Shown: positions 35,793 to 45,830, counted from the stretch's first letter. The stretch is 64,000 nt of DNA from CBDHEY01 sp965262305 (GCA_965262305.1 CBDHEY010000001.1:1-64000), one strand, 5' to 3'. A program made the numbers and translations. Notes: generated by a model from the sequence alone, not told the origin.

Positions 35793-38700
35793 TTAATATC
35801 TGTCGATATCAATTACCACCATTCTATGATCCGAAGCATTCAAAAGATTCGCTTCAAGGTCTGTAGAAAGCGGCCAGAACACCCAAGCATTCTTCAGTTT
35901 CATTCTGCTTCTGCGTGAAGGTAACGCGTAGTCTGCACGTAGATTAAAGCTTGCGGTCTTAGTCTCGCGATCAGATCCAGATGGAACCTGTTCCAACGCA
36001 CCCGCACTGCTTGGCGTCAAACGCGTGTTAATACGTGGGTTATTTAACAATAAGCTAATTGGGTTAAAGGTTGCATCGCCATCAGTTGGATCCGCATTTT
36101 GATCACCCATGATCACGTATTTAGCACCGCGACGTAATCCGCCATTTCTCCACTTAGGTGCACGGTTACCCGCACGCTCCCATTGCGCATCGTCGTATAT
36201 GTAGCGGCCTTTTCCAGGAGTCACATAATCATTCCAGAAACGAATTTCATCATGGTTACGCAATCCGTTCCAATCAACAACCGTGCTGCTTGGATATTCG
36301 GTAGCAGTACCATCATCAAATACTGGTGGAGTTGGGTGGCTACCTAAAATGTGAAGGTTACCAAAACCGCTGATAAATACAGGAACATCCCAGTGAGTCT
36401 TAGAAGACAGACGGAATACATCAAGCTCTTCTTCTGAGTAATAGCTAGAAGTGTCACCATCGTTGTCACTGTCGTTTGGATCTGGTGGTAAGAGCGCTCC
36501 AGGCATATCTTTCCAACGGAAGAACTGGAAAGTTCTTGCATATTGGTCAAGGATACGGTGCTTAGAGATCATAGCCATAGCAAATTGACCAGGGAAGACA
36601 CCAAATCCATAAGCGTCGTTGCCGCCACCAATGTTGCCATCGTTGTTAAAGTCTAAACCAGATGGAACGCCGGTGTTAGATGGAGAGACAAAGTAATAAC
36701 CATACTCAACTGGTTCAACACCTTCTGCTTGTTGCACTGCAACATAGTTGTTCAAGAAGTCTTCGATAGAGGCTTCTGTTGCTGCGCGATCAAAGTCACC
36801 ATTTTCATCATAGATTTGGTCAAACTCGTTCAACAATACGATATCTGCATTTGCACGTTGAATTACTTCTGCAACCGCCTGAATTTGTGGATCATTTCCA
36901 GCAGCTAAAGCTTGCGCCAATGCACCAGAGGTAGGACGATTCATCGACACATTAAACGAAGCAATTCGTACACGATGAGGTGCTGGCACTTCAAATTGAG
37001 TAAACGTCAGTGCATCTGTTTGGACATCAGAAATTGAAGTTCCATCTGCATCAGTCACAACCAATTGAGCGGTAAAAGTGCCTGCCTCAGTATAAGTGTG
37101 GGTTGGGCTTGCTTCTTCAGAAGTGTTGCCATCGCCAAAGTCCCATGCGTAAGTGTAAGGAGGCGTACCGCCTGAAATCGCAGGAACAAATGTGACGTCA
37201 CCACCACTTCTTTGGAATCCGAATCCACCTTCTAGAGGACCTTGAGTTACGATACAAGGATTGTCCACACCAATACGCTTAGTAGTGCCACCGCCGTTAC
37301 CAGCTGATTGATAACGGAAAGCAACACGTACGTCACTGCCAGTTTCAGTAAATGCTTGAGTTGAAACTTGAATCCAAGCGTCGTCAGTAGAACCGTTCAA
37401 ACCAAATGGCGTGATATCCGTCCATGAAGTGGTTGAAGGGTCTCCCGTATATGAATCAGTCACTAATACTGTAAGTGGACGCTCCAAGGTATCACCGAAA
37501 CGCTCATAGTATTCAAAGTCGATGCTAGTAAGAGGGCCAGCAACAAAGATTGGAGGACTCACTAGATAGTCATCAGACTCAGCCGTACCATTTACACCAC
37601 CAACACCAGAACCGAAGTTGTTGTTGATTGCACCTTGTTGATCAGCACGGGTATCGTAGATCCAACCAAACTCTGAACCGAAGTTGAAAACTTCCCAAGG
37701 GGTCGTCTCATCAGCTTCAATATCACTGTTTTCTCCGCCTTCGAAATCGAAACCACAGTTACCACGAATCAATACGTCATCCATAGTCCATCGAACGCTT
37801 TGACCACCACTGCCGCCAAGACCTTGATATTTAAACGCAATGTATGCTGTGTTATCGATAGCAGAAATATCGAAAGGACCAACAGGCTGTAAAGAACCGT
37901 TTGACGAAGTATCTTCGTTGATTACAGTCCATGTCGCATCATTTGGATTAGTATCTACTGCTGGATCATAATCCGTAGAGTAAAGTACTAAAGGAGCAGG
38001 ACCACCAAATGAAATTTGTGAGTCATATTGCAAGGTTTCTTCACTGTGGAACAAGAAGTTAATTGGGCTTGTTGTAATCAACCAATCTTCAGTTGCTGCT
38101 GATCCACCAAAGTTGTTTCCTTGAACAGCACCAGTTGAACCAAAGTCCCACAATAACCAAGACCAATTACGATCATCTGCCGCCACATCTACTGAAGTGA
38201 AGGCACCAAAACTGTCTGGCGTTTCAAAGTTTTCTTCTAAGATAACTGGGATCAAAGAAACCGTTGTTGTACCAGTTGCAACAGCGCTCAAAGCACTGCG
38301 TCCGTATATATTTACAGCCCACATTCTATAGTTGTATGTGTTGCCGGAAGTCACATCAGTATCACTATAAGTCGTGAATGAACCTGGGTATTCTGCTTCT
38401 ACCACTTCCCAAGCGACATCACCTTCGAGTTGGCGCTCAATTCGGAAAAACTTAGCATCAGATTGTGCATCCCACGCCAAATCAACTTGTGTTTCAGCCG
38501 TTCCAGCAACTACTAGACCTACTGGAGTAGCAGGAGCATCACCAGCATCCGGAGAGGCATTCCATGCGATCAGCTCTACGTCTAAACGCATATCGGAACT
38601 GCCTGAGTTTTCTTGGTGAACAGAAATTGCAATAACGTTACCCGTTTCTTGCAATGGAATATCTGCACCAGTGATATTGATTTGCTTCCAATCGCGCTCA

Positions 38701-40652
38701 GCAGACTCGTTTGCGGAAGCGAATGTATCATTGTCTACGGTTAAATCTAGATTCAAGTTGTAACGAGCAACTTCAACACCGTTAATATAGACAACCGCAC
38801 CATCATCCACTTTAAGATACAAGTCGAATAAAATTGGTGCTGTAGGATCAGCAAGATCAAACTCATTTCTGAAGTAATAAGCCGCTGCGCGAGGAGATTC
38901 TGGTTGAACCAAATCCGTTGCTAAAGTACCAGAAGATTCACCATAACCTAACATAGTTTCTGCAGGTCCTGTTGCTACACCAGAAGTGTCGACATTCCAA
39001 GAAGCATCGATTTCAAAACCCGCAGTGTTCCATGCAGCGCCAGGCTCAACACCATCAACACGATAATCCCATAGGTCACCGCTAGAAACGATTGGTTGAC
39101 GAATAAGGTCTGAACCACGTCCGTCGATATTCATTAGAACCAACTGACCATTTTCAACAAGCGCACCTGCATCTGACAAACGGTTAGCAGTGTGAACTTG
39201 GATTGACGCAGCAAACCAACCTGCACCTAATACATGTTGAAGATCAACGATACCTGAAGACTCTTCGTTTGTTGTGAAGAAGTCAGAGCCACCATCAAAG
39301 AAACGCGCAGGATCATGGGAAGCTAATTCTTCTAGCTGGCCTGTCGCAATGTCATATTCCCAAATGATGCTCAAGCGAGATTCACCACCCAAGTCTTCTT
39401 GAATTAACAACTTGGCTTCACCGTCGACCATGGCAAAATCCATATTATCCAAGCTACCTAAACGGTTTTGAGGACCATCTACTAAAAGAGTGAGTTCAGC
39501 ACCTTGAGCAGGGTCAGCAATATCATCAAATTCTAATTGCCAAATGCGTGTTGGAGCATTCAAACCGTTTGAAGAAGTGCCTTTAGTCGCAAAGTAGAAG
39601 AAGTTCTCACGGCCAAGACGAGTATCCCAAGCACCGTCTTCTGGACCACCCATTTTCAAAGACTCAAACATTTGTGCCGAGTCAACAGGTGTAATAGTGT
39701 CTTCGCCACGCGCTTCAGCATCAGCACCATCTACAGGACGATCACCATCAGTACCGATCAACTTCAACGCAACAGTTTCTGTTCCACTTACAGTCAAACT
39801 CAAGTCTGTATCTAGTTCATAAGGCTTAGTTTCGATTGCGATAGCGTAAAGATCACCACCCACTAAACCGGCTTTTTCTACATCGTTACCAGAAGACTGC
39901 TTATCGCCAACATATACGTATACTTCACCGTTAGTTGCATCATCAAGCATGACTGCAACAGTTTTGTCCTGCTCGGTAGGGCTCAGAAGAATATTTTCAT
40001 AAGCTGCGTAACCAAGGTGCTCTAGGTGGAACGTCTTACCAGCATCAGGACCAGTCACAACATGGCCGAATGCACGTCCACCAAAAGTTTCTTCACCATT
40101 CACATAGATGATTTCTTCAGAACCTAAGCCACTTGCCGCATTAAATAAAGCCGTTGGCTCTGGGCGGTCAGAAGAACAAAATCGATCAAATGTAAAACTT
40201 CCAGCTTCAAATTCTGAAGTGAGTTCATTCCATTCGAATGTTTCTTTAATCAAGTCATCGCCTTCAACAACTTCATGCGTGGTTTTGTTAATTTTCCACT
40301 TAGAAACAAATGCACCGATGTTCCCGTGGTCACGTTCAACGCCTTGAGTCGCGTTAAGTTCGTGGTTAACGAGCATATAGAAGAATTCAGGTTCGGCTGG
40401 CGTCAATTCATTACCATCGATAATGCCAATGCCATCTGGAATACCCGTCAAACCAATCTGACCACCGCCAGTTTTGGCTACGGTGCCATCATCTACGGTA
40501 AGGATCGATTTGATTTCAACACCTGGTAAGTGAGATTGAATGTATGGAGATACACTCGTTGATGGACTGGTTGTTTGAGCATAAGCTCCACCAGCTGAAA
40601 AGGTAATGACAGCTAGTGCCAGCCTTTTCAAAGCGAAAAATGTCGGCCTCAT
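35793..40652 (-). CDS. giant secreted PhoX + endonuclease/phosphatase fusion
   Basis: The ATG has GAGGA eight bases upstream; the product has 1619 residues with a signal peptide ending near AYAQ. Approximate domains are as follows. Residues 30-520 are a PhoX/DUF839 alkaline-phosphatase-like propeller (LVNHELNATQGVERD, RFCSSDRPEPTA). Residues 520-700 are a carbohydrate-binding-like module often attached to phosphoesterases (LGYGESSGTLATD, VYINGVEVAR). Residues 705-800 are a fibronectin-III domain, and 805-1135 two choice-of-anchor-J/cleaved-adhesin-like domains. Residues 1140-1220 are a PKD domain (YAWDFGDGNTSEEASPTHTY). Residues 1222-1619 are an endonuclease/exonuclease/phosphatase domain with its Glu (LLNEFD), GDQNADPTDGD and SDHRMVV. 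It probably frees phosphate from esters and nucleic acids outside the cell. No outer-membrane anchor or sorting tail is seen. Confidence 0.9.
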   Translation of the reverse strand: MRPTFFALKRLALAVITFSAGGAYAQTTSPSTSVSPYIQSHLPGVEIKSILTVDDGTVAKTGGGQIGLTGIPDGIGIIDGNELTPAEPEFFYMLVNHELNATQGVERDHGNIGAFVSKWKINKTTHEVVEGDDLIKETFEWNELTSEFEAGSFTFDRFCSSDRPEPTALFNAASGLGSEEIIYVNGEETFGGRAFGHVVTGPDAGKTFHLEHLGYAAYENILLSPTEQDKTVAVMLDDATNGEVYVYVGDKQSSGNDVEKAGLVGGDLYAIAIETKPYELDTDLSLTVSGTETVALKLIGTDGDRPVDGADAEARGEDTITPVDSAQMFESLKMGGPEDGAWDTRLGRENFFYFATKGTSSNGLNAPTRIWQLEFDDIADPAQGAELTLLVDGPQNRLGSLDNMDFAMVDGEAKLLIQEDLGGESRLSIIWEYDIATGQLEELASHDPARFFDGGSDFFTTNEESSGIVDLQHVLGAGWFAASIQVHTANRLSDAGALVENGQLVLMNIDGRGSDLIRQPIVSSGDLWDYRVDGVEPGAAWNTAGFEIDASWNVDTSGVATGPAETMLGYGESSGTLATDLVQPESPRAAAYYFRNEFDLADPTAPILFDLYLKVDDGAVVYINGVEVARYNLNLDLTVDNDTFASANESAERDWKQINITGADIPLQETGNVIAISVHQENSGSSDMRLDVELIAWNASPDAGDAPATPVGLVVAGTAETQVDLAWDAQSDAKFFRIERQLEGDVAWEVVEAEYPGSFTTYSDTDVTSGNTYNYRMWAVNIYGRSALSAVATGTTTVSLIPVILEENFETPDSFGAFTSVDVAADDRNWSWLLWDFGSTGAVQGNNFGGSAATEDWLITTSPINFLFHSEETLQYDSQISFGGPAPLVLYSTDYDPAVDTNPNDATWTVINEDTSSNGSLQPVGPFDISAIDNTAYIAFKYQGLGGSGGQSVRWTMDDVLIRGNCGFDFEGGENSDIEADETTPWEVFNFGSEFGWIYDTRADQQGAINNNFGSGVGGVNGTAESDDYLVSPPIFVAGPLTSIDFEYYERFGDTLERPLTVLVTDSYTGDPSTTSWTDITPFGLNGSTDDAWIQVSTQAFTETGSDVRVAFRYQSAGNGGGTTKRIGVDNPCIVTQGPLEGGFGFQRSGGDVTFVPAISGGTPPYTYAWDFGDGNTSEEASPTHTYTEAGTFTAQLVVTDADGTSISDVQTDALTFTQFEVPAPHRVRIASFNVSMNRPTSGALAQALAAGNDPQIQAVAEVIQRANADIVLLNEFDQIYDENGDFDRAATEASIEDFLNNYVAVQQAEGVEPVEYGYYFVSPSNTGVPSGLDFNNDGNIGGGNDAYGFGVFPGQFAMAMISKHRILDQYARTFQFFRWKDMPGALLPPDPNDSDNDGDTSSYYSEEELDVFRLSSKTHWDVPVFISGFGNLHILGSHPTPPVFDDGTATEYPSSTVVDWNGLRNHDEIRFWNDYVTPGKGRYIYDDAQWERAGNRAPKWRNGGLRRGAKYVIMGDQNADPTDGDATFNPISLLLNNPRINTRLTPSSAGALEQVPSGSDRETKTASFNLRADYALPSRRSRMKLKNAWVFWPLSTDLEANLLNASDHRMVVIDIDRY

Positions 40653-40732
40653 TAAGTGGTTCCTCGATTTACGTACTTAACTTTATGTACAAATTTTAAT
40701 TAAGAGTTGTGCTTAGTTTTTAGTTAACATTG

Positions 40733-40756
40733 CGCGCTAAGCCCTAATTTAGCGCG
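40733..40756. other. 8-bp GC-rich hairpin in the PhoX-EEP 5' region
   Basis: CGCGCTAA and TTAGCGCG pair around an 8-base loop about 80 bp upstream of the phosphatase ATG. No T-run follows in either direction, so an mRNA-leader structure or operator is more likely than a terminator. Confidence 0.45.
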
Positions 40757-40929
40757 TGGATTTTCTCAGACTAATGTTAAAAATTGATTAATCGAACAAG
40801 CTTATTTTTCAATTTTGTTAAATTTATCAATATGCTTTTTCACCAAAAAGACTAACAAACAACCTTAGTGGCCACCCTTCAACCACAAACACACAAATTT
40901 CTCTATTTAAACCTATAATTAATTAAATT

Positions 40930-41000
40930 CCGTCATTTATCTGAAACATAATTGATATTTTAAACATAGTGAATCGATTTAACTGTCATGTAACTGAAAC
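40930..41000 (+). promoter_or_regulatory. two Pho-box-like elements
   Basis: CCGTCAT-TTAT-CTGAAAC (40930-40947) and CTGTCAT-GTAA-CTGAAAC (40983-41000) share 12 of 14 half-site bases with the PhoB box CTGTCAT-N4-CTGTCAC. They lie in the spacer between the secreted phosphatase gene (leftward) and the DUF1631 gene (rightward), in the rightward orientation. PhoB control of one or both genes is plausible. It is inferred from sequence only. Confidence 0.45.
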
Positions 41001-41035
41001 AGATACGATTTCTCCAAAACCAAATCGGAGGAGAA

Positions 41036-43036
41036 ATGACTTTTGATTCATCAAAAAACGTATTGAATGATGGCTTTACGTCCAATGCCCTTATTGATAT
41101 TGAACAGGACTTAAGCCTTTCTAGAATCGAAAATGCCAAATTACTACACTTAATTGACGAAGTTGAGTTAAATGTACGTGCTCCAATTGCCAATCAACTT
41201 GAGAAGATCACATCAAGAATAAAAAATAAGTATCATCTATCTAATAAAATAATTAATGATTTTTATTTTTCAGATTTGTTAACAGAACAAATAGAAAAAA
41301 AAGTAAACCTTGATCAACGACTAAAAGACACCATCCCACTTCTTAAGATACCCATCTTAAAACTACTCATTAACGACGAGCGATTTATAAAGTCATCGAA
41401 ACACTATTTCCGTGAATTTCTAGACGAAATGTTTGAATTAGGAATTGGCTGGAGCCAACTACTTGAGGAAAAAGGGAATAGGTTTCTTAATTTGTGGAAC
41501 AATCTAATTAAATCTACCACTCATTTAGATTCGAATCAGTTATTTTTAGATAAAGAAATAAAACAAGATTTCAGTAAACTTAAAGAATTTCATCAAAAAG
41601 CTTTGATTACGGAAAGAGAATCTTGTGACGAAGCCAAACAAAAAATAAGAGCAAATGAGCCCATTCGATATGTCGATGAATTGCTTGACAATGAATTAAA
41701 TGAAAAGTGCTTTCCGAAAGGTATTCCGGAATTCTTCTATAATCAATGGAGAAAAACTCTCATTATCGGAAAACAAGATAGACACCCAGGTCATGTCTCC
41801 TGGGTTCAGTTAAAGCAGTTTACGCTGAATATGATCGAGCACTTTGCCATAGAAGAAAACCGCAGCAAGATAGCGACTGTACCAAGTATTCGACCTAACC
41901 TAAAAAAACTTTTAATTGCTGACGATATTGAACTTAAAAATGTCTTATATCTTGTGGACGAAATAAACGGGAATATTCTTAATAATATTCCAATGGAAGC
42001 AAATCGAGCAAAACCAATTCTTGAAGAAAATCGTTTAAAACATCTTAAAACAAATAACAAACTGATAAAACTTGTCGCAAATCTAAAAACAGGACAATGG
42101 CTAAAAATAGAAAGTAAAGGAACAAATATCGACCGAGTGAAAGTTGCTCTCAAATACGAACCCAATCGCGAATTACTGCTCGTCAACCATTTGGGGCAAC
42201 ATATAAAATCTCGAGGTTACTTAGGCTTAGCCTACGACCTAGTAACTAAAAAAATGACACGAATCGATTCCCATCAACTTTTTAACAAGTGTTTTGTAAA
42301 CACATTAGAAGCATACTTTATCGAGTATCAGAAAAAGTGCAAATTAGATAATGAAAACTTAAAGAAACAAAAAGAAGAGAAATTAAGACAGGAAGCACTC
42401 AATAAAGCTCAAAAAGAAGCCGATGCATTAAGAAAGCAAAACGAAGAAATGGAATCTATGCTAATACAGGAAACACATAAATTACGTATTAAAAACCTTG
42501 AAATGCGTAACAATCTGAAAAAACAACAAACAGAAAACTCGCTTTTGGCTTCAGAAAAAACTCTACTGCTAGATACCAAAGCAGATATCGAATCGAAACA
42601 ACGCCAGATCCAAGAAAACTATTCTTTACAATTAGATTCAATTGAGAAAGAAAAAGCTCGACTTGAGCAAGAACACACAAATCAAATTTCTACACTATTA
42701 AAAGAAAAAGAAGCACTTGAAGATGCCCTTCAACGAAAATCATACGAGAGTATAAAAGAAAAAACAATCCGTGATGTTGAGGGGCTCACTATAGGCAGCT
42801 GGCTAAAATTCACTGACGGCGATACACATGTTTTATGTAAAGTTGCGGTGATTTATTCCTCTACAGGAAAATATGTTTTCGTTAACGAAGCTGGAATACG
42901 CGTTAAAGAACTCCCCAAAGACGAAGTTGTTGAAAACCTTCTTAATGGATCTGCCGAAATAACCAAACAAGAGAGTAGTTTTGACCGATCCATGGAACAG
43001 ATTATTCACACATTAAAAACTGAGAATTTTCCATGA
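41036..43036 (+). CDS. DUF1631-family protein
   Basis: The 666-residue protein has a strong ribosome-binding site (GGAGGAG). Residues 1-420 are helical, with the DUF1631 signatures of conserved Trp (QWRKTLI) and the basic loop around HPGHVSWVQL. Residues ~430-575 are a long coiled coil rich in Lys, Glu and Gln. The C-terminus has GSWLKFTDGDTHVLCKVAVIYSS and KYVFVNEAGIRVKEL, a beta-rich domain typical of the family. Function is unknown. Its stop overlaps the start of a PilZ gene (ATGA), so both proteins are probably made together. Confidence 0.8.
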   Translation: MTFDSSKNVLNDGFTSNALIDIEQDLSLSRIENAKLLHLIDEVELNVRAPIANQLEKITSRIKNKYHLSNKIINDFYFSDLLTEQIEKKVNLDQRLKDTIPLLKIPILKLLINDERFIKSSKHYFREFLDEMFELGIGWSQLLEEKGNRFLNLWNNLIKSTTHLDSNQLFLDKEIKQDFSKLKEFHQKALITERESCDEAKQKIRANEPIRYVDELLDNELNEKCFPKGIPEFFYNQWRKTLIIGKQDRHPGHVSWVQLKQFTLNMIEHFAIEENRSKIATVPSIRPNLKKLLIADDIELKNVLYLVDEINGNILNNIPMEANRAKPILEENRLKHLKTNNKLIKLVANLKTGQWLKIESKGTNIDRVKVALKYEPNRELLLVNHLGQHIKSRGYLGLAYDLVTKKMTRIDSHQLFNKCFVNTLEAYFIEYQKKCKLDNENLKKQKEEKLRQEALNKAQKEADALRKQNEEMESMLIQETHKLRIKNLEMRNNLKKQQTENSLLASEKTLLLDTKADIESKQRQIQENYSLQLDSIEKEKARLEQEHTNQISTLLKEKEALEDALQRKSYESIKEKTIRDVEGLTIGSWLKFTDGDTHVLCKVAVIYSSTGKYVFVNEAGIRVKELPKDEVVENLLNGSAEITKQESSFDRSMEQIIHTLKTENFP

Positions 43037-43392
43037 GTCAAGAAAACGACAAACGCTCAGAACTTCGTTTACAAGAAGAAATCGCTGTGTTTCTAGAATA
43101 TGAATCTTCTCCCAATTTCATGCGTGAAGGAAAAATTTTATTTAACCAAACACAAGATATATCAGCAAACGGATTACAGGTAATTAGCGAAAGTAGCCTG
43201 CCGCTAAATAGCATCCATCAGATTTGTATAGAAATCAACGATAAACAATTCTATCTCGTAGCCGAAGTTGTTTGGATTTGCAACAAACATGACGAATATG
43301 CAATAGGACTGCAGCTTATCGAATCTCAGGGTACCAATATAGGTGATTGGAAAGAATATATTTGTATGCGGCTGGGTGATCCTAAAACCTAA
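43033..43392 (+). CDS. PilZ-domain c-di-GMP-binding protein
   Basis: The 119-residue protein consists of one PilZ domain. The c-di-GMP-binding Arg pair is in KRSELRL (RxxxR) and the second motif is DISANGLQV (DxSxxG). Both motifs are intact, so c-di-GMP binding is expected. It is translationally coupled to the DUF1631 gene by a 4-bp overlap and may tell that protein about c-di-GMP levels. The EAL and GGDEF genes in this window could change that level. Confidence 0.9.
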   Translation: MSQENDKRSELRLQEEIAVFLEYESSPNFMREGKILFNQTQDISANGLQVISESSLPLNSIHQICIEINDKQFYLVAEVVWICNKHDEYAIGLQLIESQGTNIGDWKEYICMRLGDPKT

Positions 43393-43411
43393 TCATTGCA
43401 ATAGCAGCTAA

Positions 43412-43448
43412 TCACAATAAAACCGCTCTAGCAGCGATATTATTGTGA
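43412..43448. terminator. hairpin after the pilZ gene
   Basis: TCACAATA (43412-43419) pairs with TATTGTGA (43441-43448). The loop contains a second small stem CGCT/AGCG. There is no U-run, so termination would be weak or Rho-aided. Confidence 0.4.
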
Positions 43449-43467
43449 TCAAACCTCGCAAATTACT

Positions 43468-44236
43468 TTATTTTCTTCTAGCAATAAAGCTTAAACCCGC
43501 CAACGAAGAAAGGAAAAACCAATGGAACGATTTGAGTTCCAGCAACACCAGTATCTGCCAACATCAAAAACCTTCCATCAAATGCTACAGCATCACCTGA
43601 TGAAGGAGCACCACTTAGGTGTTGCAGCACAAGAGTATCACCAGCTCCAAAAAATGTTAATGTTTCGGAAAGATAAAAATCTCCTTCATCATCCAAATCT
43701 GAGGCCAAAATTGCCCAACCATTTAACGTATTACTGCCAGATACAGTATCAGAAACACCTTGAACATACACCGTTAGATCTTCAAATGTCTCTATATCTA
43801 CATCACTAATCCTGATCTCTACCGCTATGTCCCATGAGACGCCCACATCAATTTCCTCGTAGCCTCCAGTACCTAGCGCAGGTCCTCTTTCAATGCCCAC
43901 AAGGAATTGATGTTTAAATTCCGCACTTGCAAATCCAAAATTCGAGACGGAAAGATCTATGCCGCCCGAAGCTGGGCTAGGCCCTCCAAAAGCATCACTA
44001 CGAGCAAAAGACCCATCGGTTCCAATAACAGAAGAGCTCGCAGAAGCGGCTGCGCCTTCATCTGAATCTCTTAAAACATTAGTGCGATCAATCGACGCAG
44101 AAGTTTTTGCTGCGAAAATACGATGTCATCATCGGTGTCAAAAGCGAAGACATCAAAACCTAAGATTTCGAAAATACAATATTTGCTGCATTCTTCTGAA
44201 AAGGTTCAAAATAGAAATCAAAATTCTAAAAAACAT
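43468..44236 (-). pseudogene. decayed VPLPA-CTERM surface protein
   Basis: A start with a good ribosome-binding site (AAAGGA, ATG at 44236) leads into a signal-like segment, but the frame breaks at least twice before residue ~60. One break is at a TTTT run where one T restores the reading VF-FAAKTSASIDRTN. The long middle part reads cleanly (FASAEF, GTGGYEEIDVGVSWDIAVEI, LSETLTFFGAGDTLVL). The C-terminal sorting tail is frameshifted just after IVP. In the next frame WFFLSSLAGLSFIARRK appears, so the LPAA part of VPLPAA has been lost together with a frame change. It is a paralogue or relative of the intact gene next door. Multiple lesions argue for true decay rather than sequencing error. Confidence 0.7.
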
Positions 44237-44319
44237 ACGAGTTATCCTTTCATCTAATTGAATATTTTTTTGATTGAATGATATAACTTAGTAAGTTAAT
44301 CACTGTAACTTAAAATTAA

Positions 44320-45099
44320 TCAACATGTTTTGCTTTTTCTTCTTGCTACAAAACCTAACCCCGCCAACGAAGAAAGGAAAAACCAAGCAGCAGCAGGCAG
44401 TGGTACTGCGGCATATTCTTCTCCAAAAAGACCAGTAGTTGCTGAAACTTCCATATGTAACTCCATCTCCCCAATACTAGGAAATACATATCCATCTTCG
44501 TCAACAAAACTATCACTATCAAAAAGTTGGAGCTCTTGAGTTAAAGTAATCTGATCAAAATAATCAAAACTTCCAAATTCATCAGTGTTACTACGGTTAA
44601 ACGTTTGGCCGTAACTGCTAATACTATGGCCATCTAAATACGCTATAAGATTTAACCGCTCTCCCCTTTGATCGGGAGAAAGAGGGCTGACTGCATCGCG
44701 AATAGATCCAGAAAATGCTAAATCATATTCTAGATTAACTATCCCATCCCCAGTAAAAAAATAAGTGTAAAGCAAATCAGCTTCGCTGTACCCACGCCCC
44801 AATACAGAAGCAAAGGCTTCAACTGAATTATTGGGACTAGTATTTACTTTACTTATTGCAACAGAATTATCTTCACCTATCACATGTGATTCTCTAGACT
44901 CTATATCATCGGATAAACGATCTATGGATGAGCTCACTAAGGTGGAACGATTTTGTAGTTCTAATGAAAAATCAAGGCCATCTGAAACACTCACAATACG
45001 AATATCTGTTACTTCGATCTTAGCAAAAACACTAGCAGAGTGAACATCAACCGAAATAACTGATGCAAAGATACTTCCTAACAATAGTTTTTTAAACAT
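44320..45099 (-). CDS. VPLPA-CTERM sorting-domain protein
   Basis: The 259-residue protein has a signal peptide (cleavage near VHSAS) and a beta-rich middle. It has a C-terminal tripartite tail: VPLPAAAWFFLSSLAGLGF, a hydrophobic helix, then RRKSK. This is the VPLPA variant of the PEP-CTERM signal, recognised by exosortase-type enzymes that process surface or exopolysaccharide-associated proteins. No exosortase gene lies in the window. The mature domain is not recognised. Confidence 0.85.
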   Translation of the reverse strand: MFKKLLLGSIFASVISVDVHSASVFAKIEVTDIRIVSVSDGLDFSLELQNRSTLVSSSIDRLSDDIESRESHVIGEDNSVAISKVNTSPNNSVEAFASVLGRGYSEADLLYTYFFTGDGIVNLEYDLAFSGSIRDAVSPLSPDQRGERLNLIAYLDGHSISSYGQTFNRSNTDEFGSFDYFDQITLTQELQLFDSDSFVDEDGYVFPSIGEMELHMEVSATTGLFGEEYAAVPLPAAAWFFLSSLAGLGFVARRKSKTC

Positions 45100-45593
45100 A
45101 TTCTAAATCTCCCTTATCCCAAGTTAATTTTTCTAATAGTATTAGATTAATATTAAAAAAAAGTTAAATTAATTTTTATTTAAAGACTAAAAAAGAATAG
45201 ATAAAGAAAAATAAAACTGACTTATGTAAACTATTTCGACAAAACAATGCAGGTGTAAACGTAATCGACACAAACAGTTATTTAGGAAATAACTCTATAT
45301 AAAATTGAATATAAATTTCTTAATTTTTTGATTTATATATTCGTCTATGCGTTTTTTTAACTAGAACTTAAATAATCTTCTTAATTTTAAATCCATAAAG
45401 TGGTAAGACCAGTTCAATTTCATCATTGTGACATAATTTATAAAACAATCATCGAAAATGTGATTGAGTATTTTATTTCAATTATTAAATGCCAATCATT
45501 TGTAACTAAGGTTCGAATCTATAGATAGTATCGTCTTCTTAAGTTGTATATTAAATTTAAAATAAATAACTCAACGTTAAAAAGGAAGAAAAG
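45100..45593. other. 494-bp AT-rich non-coding region
   Basis: It lies between the VPLPA-CTERM gene and a small rightward gene. Composition is extremely AT-rich. I see no gene, clear promoter pair or hairpin in it. Confidence 0.5.
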
Positions 45594-45830
45594 ATGACCC
45601 GCCTAATGTACTTACTAGCAGGAAAAAAAGTGTACTATTTTGTTCACTATGAAAATATTGGCGTTGTATTGCAAAAGCAACCTGATTCAAAGTTTAACGA
45701 TATTATCCACGAAAGAGAAAGGGTTTTTTTAAGCGACAAAAATGTCGAAAAGCTTGGATATATTTATGGTAACTTCGAAACTTGGTTCTTAAAAGGTACC
45801 GATCTTAGTGAAATTGAAACCTGTTCTTAA
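45594..45830 (+). CDS. small hypothetical protein, 78 residues
   Basis: The ATG has AAAAAGGAAG upstream, a strong ribosome-binding site. The protein is soluble, with many aromatic residues (KKVYYFVHYENIG) and a C-terminal Cys-Ser. No signal peptide or known motif is seen. It is isolated between two non-coding stretches. The translation signal supports a real gene, but no function can be given. Confidence 0.5.
   Translation: MTRLMYLLAGKKVYYFVHYENIGVVLQKQPDSKFNDIIHERERVFLSDKNVEKLGYIYGNFETWFLKGTDLSEIETCS

Noticed and set aside
41806..42186. 126-codon leftward frame rich in Phe, Ser and Leu
   Set aside because: It is the antisense of the DUF1631 coding region.
43522..43809. 95-codon rightward His/Gln-rich frame
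   Set aside because: It is antisense to the VPLPA-CTERM relic and has no translation signals.
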